From positions 2,711,912 to 2,775,911 of the forward strand of contig NC_051102.1 of NCBI RefSeq assembly GCF_901709675.1: a DNA stretch of 64,000 bases, given 5' to 3'. Position numbers and translations under genes: made by a program. The DNA comes from Syngnathus acus (lineage: Eukaryota > Chordata > Actinopteri > Syngnathiformes > Syngnathidae). This document shows, one piece after another, positions 50,691 through 62,545 of the stretch. Each line of letters opens with the position of its first letter. Positions within the stretch are counted from its first letter, which is position 1. The notes under the pieces are model-generated. The model made no database searches. It saw only the letters and a program-made list of their open reading frames with translations, and was not told the origin of the DNA.

Positions 50691-51130
50691 CCCTGGAAAA
50701 TATATCCTGCTCACTTTAAGGGTGGATTATAAATTGGGATCCAGTGCTGGCATGCTACTGCCTTCCTGGGCTGCGATGTAATCTGAAATTGCTATTTTTT
50801 AGATCCAGGTAACCGGTTCATGATCCAACAGAAGGAATTGATTTTAAGGTGTAATTTGACCCAGTCTGCTACAGTACATTCTAATGCAAAAAAATGGACT
50901 GCTGATACCACACAAGTTGTGACTTAACCATGATTGTACAGTAGTCAGGGAAGGTAGATGTTCGAGTGGTAGCAGCACTCCATTTTTGCATTCCTCTTCT
51001 CTTGGTCCAGTCATCTCAAAAAGCGGTAGTGATGCTGCTGATGCTTGCTTACTTCCTGTAAAATATATTGTTTTTATGTTTATCATTTTGATAGCGTGTT
51101 TGCTCACATACATTATATTAATGCCATGAA

Positions 51131-51136
51131 AATAAA
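51131..51136 (+). terminator. rab11b polyadenylation signal
   Basis: AATAAA, the first strong hexamer after the rab11b stop codon. Confidence 0.6.
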
Positions 51137-51139
51137 TTT

Positions 51140-53480
51140 TACAATATTACGTGGTTGAGGAGGCTGGGGGTTCGTTTTCTCATTCAACTAGTGATGACGG
51201 AGACGTTGGCGAAAATTAGTACTGCAATGAAAGTGATTAAAAGTGCACTGCATTCCCGAACACTAGGTGGCGACAACACGGATAAGAACAAAAGAGCACT
51301 GGAGGTAAGAACTCAGTTCACAATGACAGTTTTTTTGGAGTCCCTCAAGTTTTATTGAACAGTAACTTTCCTGGGATGCAGCAGAGAGAGCAGGGTGACA
51401 CAAAATACTAAATTTTAGTACTGCTGCTGAAAAACTTGACAATTACCGTGGCGTCCTTACAGACTACCTGCAAGCATCGATACATTAGTTTGTAATTCTT
51501 CTATTTAGAACGGGATCATCTTTAAAAAACGGGACATTTCTACTAGTCAATAGCTCAATTGGTGGCGCTTTACAAGTCAAAGCAAAACCACAAGCATTTT
51601 TCAACAATCGTTTCAAGTGAACAAAGTATGCGCACTTGCTGCACAGATGGTCACTGAGTGCAGTTAGCATCTGATGTTATGATTGACTAGTAGGAGTAAG
51701 ACTGTTGCCCTAGATGACAGAAATATTCACAAATACTCATTTCAACACCCAAATCTAAGAAGTGGGACACAAGATGTAAAACCATATAACGCAACCACTT
51801 TTATATCTCAACTTGGCTTGCTCTGCAGACAACCGTGTCTGGCAGTTAACATTTGTAATGTGCAAAATAAATGTAGTGATGGGAGCTTCATGACAAGTAA
51901 TAAGATTAGTAACATAAATGGGGGGGGTGGAGGGGTGGATAGGTGATTGTGATCACAATTTGGTACAAAACAGCAAGGGTGGGGATTATCACACAAATGA
52001 ATATTCGCAAAATGTTTCAAAACAAGACGTACATGTTTGGAGAGGCTTTGCAAAAAAAAAAAAAAAAATTGCAGGAAAGGGTGATTGCATCCAATGCCAA
52101 AGGTGGCGCTATTTTTCTCAAAACGCACTTGGGGGCATATTCTTCCGCTCGCTCTTAGTCAATTCCGCAATTACGCATTTTCTAGGTGTGCGGGATTTTC
52201 TTGTCTTGGCTTCTGACATTTGGTGATCTAACCCCCCAATTCCAACCCTTAATGCTGAGTGCCAAGCAGGGAGGCAATGGGTCCCATTTTTATAGTCTTT
52301 GGTATGACCCGGCCGGGGGTTGAACCCACAACCTTCCAGTCTCAGGGTGGACACTCTACCACTAGGCCACTGAGCTGGTTTAAATGTGAAAATGACTTGT
52401 GGATGGATGGGGAAGTTATAAACTGATTGTCAGGTGAGCACGGCTTATTTAACGGGCTACTTTGAAGGAACGTGGATATTTGCGTTGTGTATTTAATCAA
52501 ATGGAAACCTATTGAGAGGACTGTGCTCCCGTTTTATTGGTTGAAAAAGCGTTCCCTGCGGCATTTCTATATGTATTCCTACTTCACAATCCGCACTCTC
52601 CAACAAAAGTATGAGAAATCCGGCGCAGCCCAAAAAGTGCATAAGCAGCACCCTTTTTCGGACTCGAGCACTCGAGAATATGCCCCTTTTTCACCTCTTA
52701 TAACTTGCTTCCAAGAACGGGATGTTTTTCCTCTTCAACTCTTTCGAATTGGTGACATCCAAGTGCTAAAGGCTTAACTGTCCCAAGTTTTTTTTTTTTT
52801 CTTTTTTTAACACATAGCAAGAATCAACACATACTGTAACTGGAACACATTAAGGTTCAACTGGGGAGTAAAAATACAATTCGCGAGACGGACCCTTCCA
52901 CCCATTCCGCAAACGTCTAATACAGGGCATATATTATCGACTAACAGTTTAGAACTCAGCACGCTGTGAAGAATTGTGCCAACTGCAGTGTCAGGTTGGT
53001 AGCATTAATTGCCAAGCTAAAGGTTGCCCCTCTTTCAAAAACAGGTAAATACAACATTGTGAAGGTGCATGTGGGGAATTATAGGTAGTGACTATGTTTC
53101 ATATACTGTCGTAGCATGCTGTTGTTATATCCTGCTACATTAGCTCGTGTCTTAGTATTTGATACCTTTGTCCGAGACTTAAGGCCAGGCTGGTTAGTCC
53201 ATCTTCATTTCTGTATTTCTGACGTCGACATCTCAGCACCGGCGGTCCGGACAAGACGTCAATGGTGACTCTGGTACCATCCTCAAACCACATTTGTGGC
53301 TCGCCAATACTGTAGTTTACATCAAGTGCTTCGATACAAAGACAAAAGTGGGAGAAAGTAGTCCCTCCCACTTTCAGGATGGTCCAGATGAAGTGCAAAG
53401 GTTCATTATCTTGATTTTGGGTGGGATTTTTTTTCCGAGTGCTTGGGCTGGCGTCATTTTAAATATTCCCCTTGGCGCCG
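51140..53480. other. Convergent intergenic region and marchf2 3' UTR
   Basis: It holds the SINE at 52200-52378, short homopolymers and the probable marchf2 3' UTR on the minus strand. A minus-strand AATAAA is at 52528-52533. No additional gene was seen. Confidence 0.45.
52200..52378 (-). mobile_element. tRNA-derived SINE, second family
   Basis: On the minus strand the head reads TGGCCTAGTGGTAGAGTG (A-box-like) then GGTTGTGGGTTCAACCC (B box), as in a tRNA-related Pol III promoter. The body continues leftward to about 52200. It is unrelated in sequence to the SINE at 2625. Target duplications were not resolved. It lies between the convergent rab11b and marchf2 genes. Confidence 0.8.
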
Positions 53481-53488
53481 GGCTGCAC

Positions 53489-56400
53489 TCATACGATGGT
53501 CTCATCAGTCATTTTCTTTGTCGACTTGGTCGTCATAGAACTTTGGGTGGTGAGTGCGCCTTTCATGTCAGGCATAAGGAGACGCACTTTCTGATTGGTC
53601 CTCCTCCACTCAGAGTACAGCTGACAATGGTATCGAAATGAAACCTGGGAAAATGAGGTCATAGAAGGGAAGAACATCATCAGGGGAAAGCAGTGTAACA
53701 AGTACACTTCATTCATGTATTTTGTCATTACACGAGTATTTGACTTTTGACTCGACATACATATGAACATTTGACTGAGATCCATTTCTGGTTTTGGTGG
53801 TGTGACGTGACAGCATGTACCAGAAATAAAAAAAGAATAAACTTTTGGGATACATTTAAAACTGTGTGGATGGGCTCTAAGAATATTACCAGTGTCCAGA
53901 GGATGTAGATGGTGAAGAGGGCGATGGTGAGTGCGATTAGGCCAATAGCCTCGAGTCTGCTCTTGAGCTGCAGGTGGTCTTGGGCACCCCTCAGACACAG
54001 CCAGCCCGAGATAGCTGCCAGCGGTGTTATGAGCAGAAAGCAGGCCATGTCGCATAAGAGAGTCCGCTTCTCGCTGCGGGGGCCTGGGTCCTTCAGCCAC
54101 TGGAGAACATGCAAAAGGAGTCATCATCTCATGAGCGGTTATGCAGTAAGACGATGATGATTTTTAAAGCAATGTTTAGTACACTTGACGATCCTTGATG
54201 TGCTATGTTCACAAATCGGACCTTGATATTGAGCAGAAAGAAAACCATTTACGCTTCTGAAACGTACTGTACGAAGCTTTTTGTGTCACACCACGTTACA
54301 TGTTTACATCAATATGAAATATACTTTTTAGGGATAAACGTTGAAAGATGATTTATAATAACACTAAAATGAAGTTTGTGCCGGAACTCAATGTATAATA
54401 AATAAGCTGTAGCTGTGGTTTCAACGTGAACTAATCAGGTGGGTGCTCAGGTAGAATTCTTTTGACCAAAGACTGCACCATTAATGGGATGGATGCTTTT
54501 CCATCCGTTGTTTCCCACAGTGTTTATGATACGTGACGGTTGTTTATGGTTTCGCGAGTCCCTTTAGGAGGCTTATGATGTCCAAAATGGATGGAGAATC
54601 CTTTGAGATTCAATAGTTCAGATTTTACAATGTATTGAATGGTATTAGATTGGGCAGATGTATGTAATGCAATGGCCACGTCAGATAGTGACAGCTTTAA
54701 ATACATTTTGGTCCTCCGGTCCGTTTTGCCTTCTGAGAAAGATGTGTGACCAAATGTTGTCACTGCTACTTTGTACTACCGTAATTTTCCGACTATAAGT
54801 CGCTCCGGAGTATAAGTCGCATCAGCCATAAAATGCCCAAAAAAGTGAAAAATAAAACATATATAAGTCGCTCCGGAGTATAAGTCGCATTTTGGGGGGC
54901 AATTTATTCGACAAAATCCAACACCAAGAACAGTCATGAACGAGCAACAACAGGCTAAACGATAGGTATGCTAACGTGACATAAACACAAACGAAGAGCT
55001 GAGAACGGGCCTGACGTAACATTCAGAGTTATTAAAAAGAACTATTACATAAATAACACGTTTATAAAACCATCTGTGTCACTCCAATTCATTAAATACA
55101 TCGATCGTCCTTTGTCAACAATGGGTGCGCGCCGCTGACGGCGCTTGCACTTCAAAATATTCCACAGGCCCATATAACAATATATAAATTAGATATCAAA
55201 TAACTATTATATAAGCAATAATATTATCAAACCATCTGTGCACTCTAAATCATTAAATCCATCGATCAAATTCCTCGTCCTTTGTCAACAACGCCGCGCG
55301 TGCGCCTTGACGTCAGCCTCGTCGTTATTCCACAGATCTAGTATATAACTATATTGTAGCGTTAACAAAGTTCAAGGAAAGACGTGGGTTTGGTAAACGG
55401 CTCTTTATTTAACAAAACAAACTTACAGGCGTGTGGCGGCGTGGACTTCCAGCCACGGAGGTGGAAGAAAGATCCATAGAATAAGACCGGGCGTGCGTAA
55501 AAGCCATGACCGAGCCCAATCCACCGTCCCCGGACAGCCACCCGGCCGAGCGCCGGCCCCCGACTTCTATCCACGGAGGTGAAAGAGACCTCCGTAGAGT
55601 AGGACCGGGCGTGCGTAAAAGCCATGTCCGAGCCCCATCCACCGTCCCTGGACAGCCACCCGGCCGAGCGCCGGCCCCCGACTTCAATCCACGGAAGTGA
55701 AAGAGAGCTCCGTCGAGTCAATCTTTGTCCTTTATGTAAACACCCGTCGCGCCGCTGGCGCGACGCTGACGCGACGCTGACGCGACGCTGACGCTGACGC
55801 TGACGCGACGACGAGTTTGGGTGGGGGGGGCGACTTATAATAAGGAGCGACTTATGTGGTTTTTTTTCAAACAATTTAAAAAAAAAAAAAAAAAAAAAAA
55901 AAGTGAAACCGCGATAAACCGCAATGTAGCAAGGGATTACTGTAATTTGAATTTCAAGTGACGTCAGCAGCAGCTCCGTCGCGTCAGCAGCAGCTCCGTC
56001 GCGTCAGCAGCAGCTCCGTCGAGTCAATCTTTGTCCTTTATGTAAACAACCGCCGCGCTGCTGGCGCTGACGCGACGGCGCGCCGCTGAAAGGGTGGAAT
56101 GCCCTCTCCGGATCGGGGATGAGATCCTGCCCCAAGTGGAGGAGTTTAAGTATCTTGGGGTCTTGTTCACGAGTGAGGGGAGGATGGAGCGCGAGATCAG
56201 CAGGCGGATCGGTGCAGCGTCGGCAGTAATGCGGACTCTGTACCGGTCTGTCGTGGTAAAGAGAGAGCTGAGCCAAAAGGCAAAGCACTCAATTTACCGG
56301 TCGATTTACGCTCCTACCCTCACCTATGGTCACGAGCTATAGGTTGTGACCGAAAGAACGAGATCCCGGATACAAGCGGCCGAAATGAGTTTTCTCCGCA

Positions 56401-59268
56401 GGATGTCCGGGCTCTCCCTTAGAGATAGGGTGAGAAGTTCGGTCATCCGGGAGAGACTCGGAGTAGAGTCGCTACTCCTCCACGTTGAGAGGAGCCAGAT
56501 GAGGTGGCTCGGGCATCTCATCGGGATGCCTCCTGGACGCCTCCCTGGGGAGGTGTTCCGGGCATGTCCCACCGGTAGGAGACCCCGGGGACGACCCAGG
56601 ACGCGCTGGAGAGACTATGTCTCTCAGCTGGCCTGGGAACGCCTTGGGATCCCCCGGGATAAGCTGGATGAAGTGGCTGGGGAGAGGGAAGTCTGGGAGT
56701 CCCTCCTGAAGCTGCTGCCCCCGCGACCCGACCCCGGATAAGCGGAAGAAGATGGATGGATGGATAATCTGTACAACTCAATTGAAGAAAAAAAACATCT
56801 TTTGGAGAAAGTAAAAATAATGTGATTGCATAAGTGTTCACACCCTCTTATAACTGAGGCTGGGTTAAAAATTAACATTCACATTCAAACTCGCGTTAAA
56901 TGTACAACTCAATTGAAGAAAAAAAACATCTTTTGGAGAAAGTAAAAATAATGTGATTGCATAAGTGTTCACACCCTCTTATAACTGAGGCTGGGTTAAA
57001 AATTAACATTCACATTCAAACTCGCGTTAAATGGGCATCAGTAGACACGTGCATCTGCATCTCCATCCGTCCATCCATCCATCCGTCCATCCATCCAAAA
57101 TAGGCATACTACTGTGCATATTCATACATATGTATATAAATGTATTATTATTTCAATTTTCATGTACATATAGGAATGCAAAAGATACAAATAAGACAGT
57201 AGCTGTCACAAGAAAAAAAATACATTAAGTACACAAGCAAGAGTCGACTTTTAATACATTTGGTCAGTGCAGCTCTTTGCGGCAGCAACACTTAGGTGTA
57301 ATGTTTGAAATTGTGTACTCTGAAACAAAATAAAATATGTCACAATGTAGCTGCCATCAGATGAGGAATGGACCAACACAGCTGTCCTCAAAATGCAAAA
57401 TAAAGACTGACCACAAGGGACATTTTCATTGTCCTTGAATTGTTTTGGGACTTTTAACATTGCATATCAAAGTGCATCTATGTGGAATGTGATTGAGACA
57501 GGCAGTGGTTATTTAAAAGTAATGTGAAAGTGAATTTACCAAACAAACAGACAGTCACAGCCGTTATCCTGCAAGAAAATGCTCTGTACATGCTTTTCTC
57601 AATTGGGAAATAAAGCCTGGATTTATTTTCATCTGAGATTAAAAATCTTAGTTTACCTGAAGATTTACCAACTGTAATACAAAGAAAACGGTTGAAAAAA
57701 ACTCAAAATGAGCTAATGTCATCCGCAAACTCAATCTGGACTTCCACTGCTACGCTGATGACACCCAGATCTATATACGTACCACACCAACCCGTAACCC
57801 TTCCCTCACCCACTTTGAAACCTGCATCTCTACAATAAAAACATGGCTGACCCACAACTTTCTCAAACTCAACAGTGACAAAACAGAGCTCCTCCTCATA
57901 GGCACTTAATAAAACTGGATCCATCACACTCACCATTGACTCCTCAAACATCACTCCCTCCCCTCTGGCACGCAACCTTGGCGTTATTTTTGACCCCACA
58001 CTGTCCTTCCACCCTCATGTTAGCTCAGTTGTTAAGACCTCCTACTTCCACCTCCGACACATCGCCAAAATCCGGCACTGCCTCTCTCTCCCTGCCGCTG
58101 AATCCCTCATCCACGCCTTCATCTCATCCTGGCTTGACTACTGCAACTCCCTTCTCACTGGAATCACTGCTCACTCACTCCATAGACTTCAACTAGTCCA
58201 AAACTCTGCTGCCCGCCTCCTTACCCACACCCGGTCCCGTGAACACATCACTCCTGTTCTCCACTCTCTTCACTGGCTCCCCATTAAGGAGCGCATCATC
58301 TTCAAGATACTCCTCCTCACCTTCAAAGCCCTTCACCACCTGGCTCCCACTTACCTATCCGACCTCCTTGTCCCCTACTGCCCCAACCGTCCCCTCCGAT
58401 CCTCCAATACTTCACGTCTGACAGTCCCAAAATCTAAACTCAAATCCTTCGGTGACAGAGCCTTCTCCTGCACATCACCCCGACTCTGGAACTCTCTCCC
58501 TCAGTCTGTCTGTGACTCACCCACACAGCATATTTAAGTCCCGTCTAAAAACTTACCTCTTCTCTCAAGCCTATGACCTCCCCTACCCATAACTGGTTTC
58601 CTCTTCTTAATTTTATCCCATTGTCTCTTCCCCGTCCCCCTCCCCTCATGTATGTCTTTGCCTTGTTCCCTGTAAGCGTCTTTGGGTTTTTGAAAAGCGC
58701 TATACAAATTTAATGAATTATTACAAAATTTGACCTGTTGCATGTAGATGTGCAACACATTACTATAACGCACAATACATTGTACTTATATAAAATCTTT
58801 CTGACCTGTGTGAGGGGTTGTGGCCTCCGCTCAATGGTGAACTCTGTATGGCACAATTCACAGTAGCTGGTGTTGGAGGACGACAGCCACTTCTCCAAGC
58901 AGCTCTTGTGCACTTTCCCAAGTGTGCCGGTGCATTCGCACGGCGAGAGCAGGGTCTCCCCTCCACCACCCTCATGGCAAATTCGGCACATGCCTACGTC
59001 ACTGTGGGTCCATTCGCCAATGCAACCGTGGTTAGAAATAATGACTTAAGACATTCATTAAGCTGTCGTGTTCCTTTTCTTACCTTTGCAGGCTCACAGC
59101 TTTAACAATAGTGGAGAGTGGGCGGCCATCTTTAGCCGTAACCTTGGCAATGTACTGGGCCTGTGCAGTGGAATCCGACTCTTCAGAATCCTTGAAGGAG
59201 TCGGATTCGGCATTCCCCGAGTAATCACATAGAGAGCCAGGTAGGTGGCAGCATCCTGATGAAGACAT
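53489..59268 (-). CDS. marchf2: E3 ubiquitin ligase MARCHF2 (membrane-associated RING-CH finger)
   Basis: Four coding exons: 59268-59084, 59001-58806, 54099-53890 and 53644-53489. They join in phase to 248 aa (human 246). The start [15 protein letters not shown] aligns with the family N-terminus. The RING-CH finger has the C4HC3 set at C67, C70, C83, C85, H93, C96, C109 and C112. Two transmembrane helices follow at about 141-163 and 177-198, then [21 protein letters not shown]. The C-terminus TIV is a class I PDZ ligand. MARCHF2 ubiquitinates membrane cargo in endosomes and the Golgi. A 5' UTR exon part (59322-59269) is preceded by an upstream non-coding exon ending near 60161. Intron 2 (4.7 kb) is a mosaic of mobile DNA and separates the RING exon from the membrane exons. 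Confidence 0.96.
54297..54779 (-). repeat. Arm B, first part, of the inverted duplication
   Basis: Matches the ctxn1 downstream sequence 35906-36206 in reverse, but contains about 217 extra bases (54482-54698) absent from arm A. The match ends where a CCGTA-type MITE begins (54779). It lies in marchf2 intron 2. Confidence 0.8.
54777..55870. mobile_element. Longer CCGTA-type element, right end unclear
   Basis: The left end is TA followed by CCGTAATTTTCCGACTATAA at 54779. ATAAGTCGCTCCGGAGTATA modules follow. Near 55828-55860 GCGACTTATAATAAGG appears in opposite orientation, as the inner part of a right end, but the terminal TACGG is missing. The interior includes GC-rich tandem repeats. Confidence 0.6.
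55453..55697. repeat. Two GC-rich tandem repeats of about 120 bp
   Basis: The block with CCGTCCCCGGACAGCCACC at about 55530 recurs at about 55645 as CCGTCCCTGGACAGCCACC, with AAAAGCCATG and CCGACTT boundaries. It is followed by a GACGCTGACGC minisatellite at 55755-55812. The ends of this module recur at 55963-56090 after a three-fold 24-bp repeat. Confidence 0.85.
55897..55943. mobile_element. Terminal fragment of a CAGTAATCCCT-type MITE
   Basis: AACCGCGATAAACC followed by GGGATTACTGTA resembles the right end of the element at 62466-62545. Confidence 0.5.
56085..56767 (+). mobile_element. LINE (non-LTR retrotransposon) 3' fragment, family A
   Basis: Two overlapping frames interrupted near 56341 encode the C-terminal part of a LINE reverse transcriptase polyprotein. 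Motifs include [56 protein letters not shown] and [15 protein letters not shown]. It ends with a stop, then AAGCGGAAGAAGATGGATGG. It is 5'-truncated and has no catalytic YADD region. The clade was not assigned. Confidence 0.85.
56764..57712 (-). repeat. Arm B, second part, of the inverted duplication
   Basis: Reverse copy of 34584-35504, including the GGAT array (reduced to a few units) and the 69-codon frame. The first 131 bases are themselves duplicated in tandem without visible difference (56770-56900 and 56901-57031). Flanked by LINE fragments on both sides. Confidence 0.9.
57713..58735 (+). mobile_element. LINE of the L2 type, 5'-truncated copy
   Basis: The conceptual protein starts at the reverse transcriptase catalytic motif [12 protein letters not shown], continues [12 protein letters not shown], then [26 protein letters not shown] and [10 protein letters not shown], and ends near 58537. 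The 3' end, AAAAGCGCTATACAAAT followed by short AT repeats, is typical of L2 elements. At least one stop (57908) and frameshifts interrupt it. It lies in marchf2 intron 2. Confidence 0.88.
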
Positions 59269-60161
59269 GGCTGAACTGGGATTGACAGCACAAGCGAGAC
59301 GGTCCAAACCCCGGTTCTCCACCTACAGATCAATGACATGGATAACGTTAACAAATTAATTGACGGGATATGCACGTGCAAGAGTTGAATGCCCCTACAG
59401 TCATATCTGTATATTTTGGCCAAAAACTCACATCAGAATTACACGAGACTTCCACAAATCAGGCGGGACTTAGTATATCTTGCCAGAATACAACTAAAGA
59501 AGAAAACGTTTTTGGGTGAAGTTGATTTAGATAGCACTCACACATTTTTATCAACCACCCAGCAAACATTCAAACTAAGTAAACGATTTTGTTTTTTTAA
59601 TTACAATGAAAAACATTGTAATGGAGGAGAGTACTCAAATACAACAGATGAATGATTCCCAAACATGAGCACGCATGAGAGAACATCAAATGAGCTGCAG
59701 GAAATGGTCCAATTTCACCTAATTGGCCCAAAAGTTGTGTGAAAATTATGCCATACAAAAAACTCCTTTGTTCGTCTAGCTATACCAGCAACGTTTATAT
59801 TTTGCATATTCTAACACATTTAGGGACTGAGAATTAAACATTCACATATTTTAAAGATCTTTTTGTAGGTGGTGGTGGTACAAGTGCCTTTGACGTTATA
59901 AATGGAATCACATGAAAATGACTATTACATCAGAGGATAACATTGAATTGAGCTGTCAAACTCAAGTTTCACAAGGGACGCTGGGTTACAGCCAACACAT
60001 TTGACAGAACACGACCGTCAGTGTCAATCATTAAGTGGCGACAAAGACTAACGCCATTTCCCTCCGTGAAAACTATATCGGGTAATAAAAAATAAAAAAA
60101 GGCGAACATTTATTATTACAAATTAACGGACAGGTAGAGCGCGATGAGATATTTACTCACC

Positions 60162-60480
60162 CTACAGCCTTCCCCTTTGTCGTTCGGCCTTGGCTTCTGT
60201 GGTAAAGCAAAACAGCAGACGACGGAAAGCTAACTGGTCAGCTCTAGCTGCAAAATATGACATTGACATCGAACCAAAAGCGGTTACTGATAGAGAATGT
60301 GAAAGCCGAGCACACACACTGTGACGCCGCCATTGTTTGTTGAGTGTTTTCCCCAAGAAGGGTATCGTTTAAAAGGTGTAAATAAAAGCGGAGGTCTCTC
60401 CCTGCATTACCAGACAACGCTAGCCAAGCTAACGGGCTAGCATCGGGCAAGCCTGAGCATCCTCAGCTGTGGAAGAGCGT
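60162..60480 (-). promoter_or_regulatory. marchf2 5' non-coding exon and promoter region
   Basis: A donor-like site GTGAGTAAATAT reads leftward from 60160, following a GC-richer segment with several CpGs. It would splice to the acceptor just before 59322. A transcript is needed to fix the start. No coding potential was recognised. Confidence 0.4.
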
Positions 60481-61510
60481 CACGTGACGTGTGTTGCCTT
60501 TGCAGTCGTCGACAAAGGTGGGACATTTCATAGGTCTTTAATATACTTGCCTTTTTCTGCTTTTTAAATCTGTAACACGCGCTATGAGAGAAACCGATAA
60601 AAAGGTCATGTCATCGAGCACGTCTTAATGATGAAAAAAATTATTAATGATGTAAGTTTATGTAAATGCCAAGGCAAGAAAAAAAATGACAACATATGTC
60701 ATATTTTAGGTCTTGTTTTGTAATTTTTTATGACGTTTGAATAAAGTCAAGTTACAAGGGTATATATTTCACAAACTCACTTCTGTCACAGGTCACGTGT
60801 AATATTGTTAACAAAAAAAATAATTGGAAATCAGAAGCCATTGCAAATATCTGTTGTTCAGTTTACGTTCAGAAAGGCTTTAATGAAAATAAATATTTTG
60901 TAAAGAAGCTAGCTTGAGGATTGAACTTACCACCTTCAAGGTTGAAGTACATATATCACTCTATAAGTCAAAAGTTGCTAGGAATCACCGTTGGCTAGAA
61001 ATCGAAATTGGAGGGGATACTTATTGTTTTCTAAAAACACCTCGAGTAAAAAAAAAGTAAATTGATGCTGATAAGAACGGTGCTGCCAGGCCATATCGGG
61101 AAGAAAAACAAACATCAGCTCAAGGATTCTTGGACATGATCACCAGGTTTGAGGATTGAACCCACCAGCTATTTTTATTTATTTATTTTTTGTAGGACCG
61201 GGTCACCCGTGCCAAAAACCGCGACTGAAACTAAGCATGAGTTAAAGCAGTAGTTCGCAATGATGATACCATTGTTATTATGCACGCTTCCTCTAGTGGT
61301 ATGCAATAAGATGCATAATAATGTTACAGCGGGGTATTGGTTTTTTTAGTCCAGTACATAATTGTCAAATACGGCTCCGTTATATTTAACCTTTAAGTTC
61401 AGTACATTTTAATCTTTTTGAAATGTTTTTTTAATCATTTATTTTGGTACATTACATTTTAATTGAAACATTCTTTAAAAAGCTTTTTATTTTCTCATCA
61501 TTTGATGTGC
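60481..61510. other. AT-rich flank upstream of marchf2
   Basis: No gene or delimited repeat was recognised apart from a CCACTAGAGG-type motif near 61293-61304. Confidence 0.4.
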
Positions 61511-61511
61511 A

Positions 61512-62315
61512 GTGTTAACTAGGGATGCACCGAAATAAAAATTCTTGGCCGAAACCGAAAACCAAAAATGAGGAAACCAAGGCCGAAAACCGAAACACCG
61601 AAACACCGAAAGAAATGATTATGTCAGTTATTAGAACCACAGCATTTATGGCTACATGTGTACTAACCTCACTAAAATCAAGGCATTGCAATAAACCAGT
61701 TACAAAAGTATGAAAATATTTATTTAGCACTGACATTACAACAATGCAGAATATAAATTAAAATTCAAAAATAAAATAAAAATAAAATGTTTAACTTGAC
61801 CCCACTCATGTGTACATTAAATAATAATTTACAGGCTTATAACTGACTGGCCTGCTGAAAGACTAAAATTAAATATGTTCTCTTATAAAAACATCCGCCA
61901 CAGACGGAGTGGGCGTGCTCGGTGTCAGTTTCCTTTTCTGTGTCGCCTTCTTCTCATATTCAGAATGGCGATCGGGATGTTTGGATTTCAGGTGATGAAT
62001 TAAACCCGACGTGGAGAAACTTTTTGCAGATGCACCCCCTCTTGAAATTTCAGCATTGCATGTTTTGCAAATCGCTATCCGTGGGTCTTTCTCTGAGTTA
62101 GTGAAATCAGTCCACACCGCAGACATGCTGGCTCTTATCCCGTTTTCCCGCGTGCTGGTTGCGCTGTTTGCGCTGTTTGCTCACGTCATCACAAGTTTCG
62201 GCCGTGTTGTTTCGGTGATTTAGGTCTTTCGGCCAAAAACCGAAAATGCACTTTTGGGTCATTTTCGGCCGAAAATTTTCGGTGGCCGAATTTTCGGTGC
62301 ATCCCTAGTGTTAAC
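61512..62315 (-). mobile_element. Non-autonomous hAT element with BED zinc-finger ORF, copy 3
   Basis: The element is 61520-62307 with the perfect 8-bp duplication GTGTTAAC at 61512-61519 and 62308-62315. Same family as 3912-4727 but inverted. It has lost about 37 bp inside the ORF, which now ends VFIREHI (ORF 61869-62126, 85 aa), and has gained one extra CGCTGTTTG unit near 62165. Confidence 0.93.
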
Positions 62316-62465
62316 CCTTTCACGCGTTGCTCAAACTGAAAGGAAAAAAAGAACGAATCACTTTAGGAAGTGATTCGTTCACTCTCGTTCACTGAAAAGC
62401 TTCGTTCTTTTTGAACGAATCGTTCACTCACGAGCCAACACGACTGCCCAGTACTTCTCGTTGGT

Positions 62466-62545
62466 GACCGTACTTCGCGGATTTCACTTATAGCGGGTGG
62501 TTTTTGGAACCAATTATCCGCGATAAACGAGGGATTACTGTATTA
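62466..62545. mobile_element. Short MITE (ACCGTACTTCGCGG ... GGGATTACTGTA)
   Basis: The left part, CGTACTTCGCGGATTTCAC, and the right part, CGCGATAAACGAGGG, carry related CGCGG motifs in opposite sense. It resembles the widespread vertebrate TACAGTAATCCCTCG repeat. Confidence 0.5.

Noticed and set aside
55362-55874. 170-aa minus-strand ORF with repeated [17 protein letters not shown]-like segments
   Set aside because: It is a read-through of the GC-rich tandem repeats inside a MITE-type element, with no domain support.
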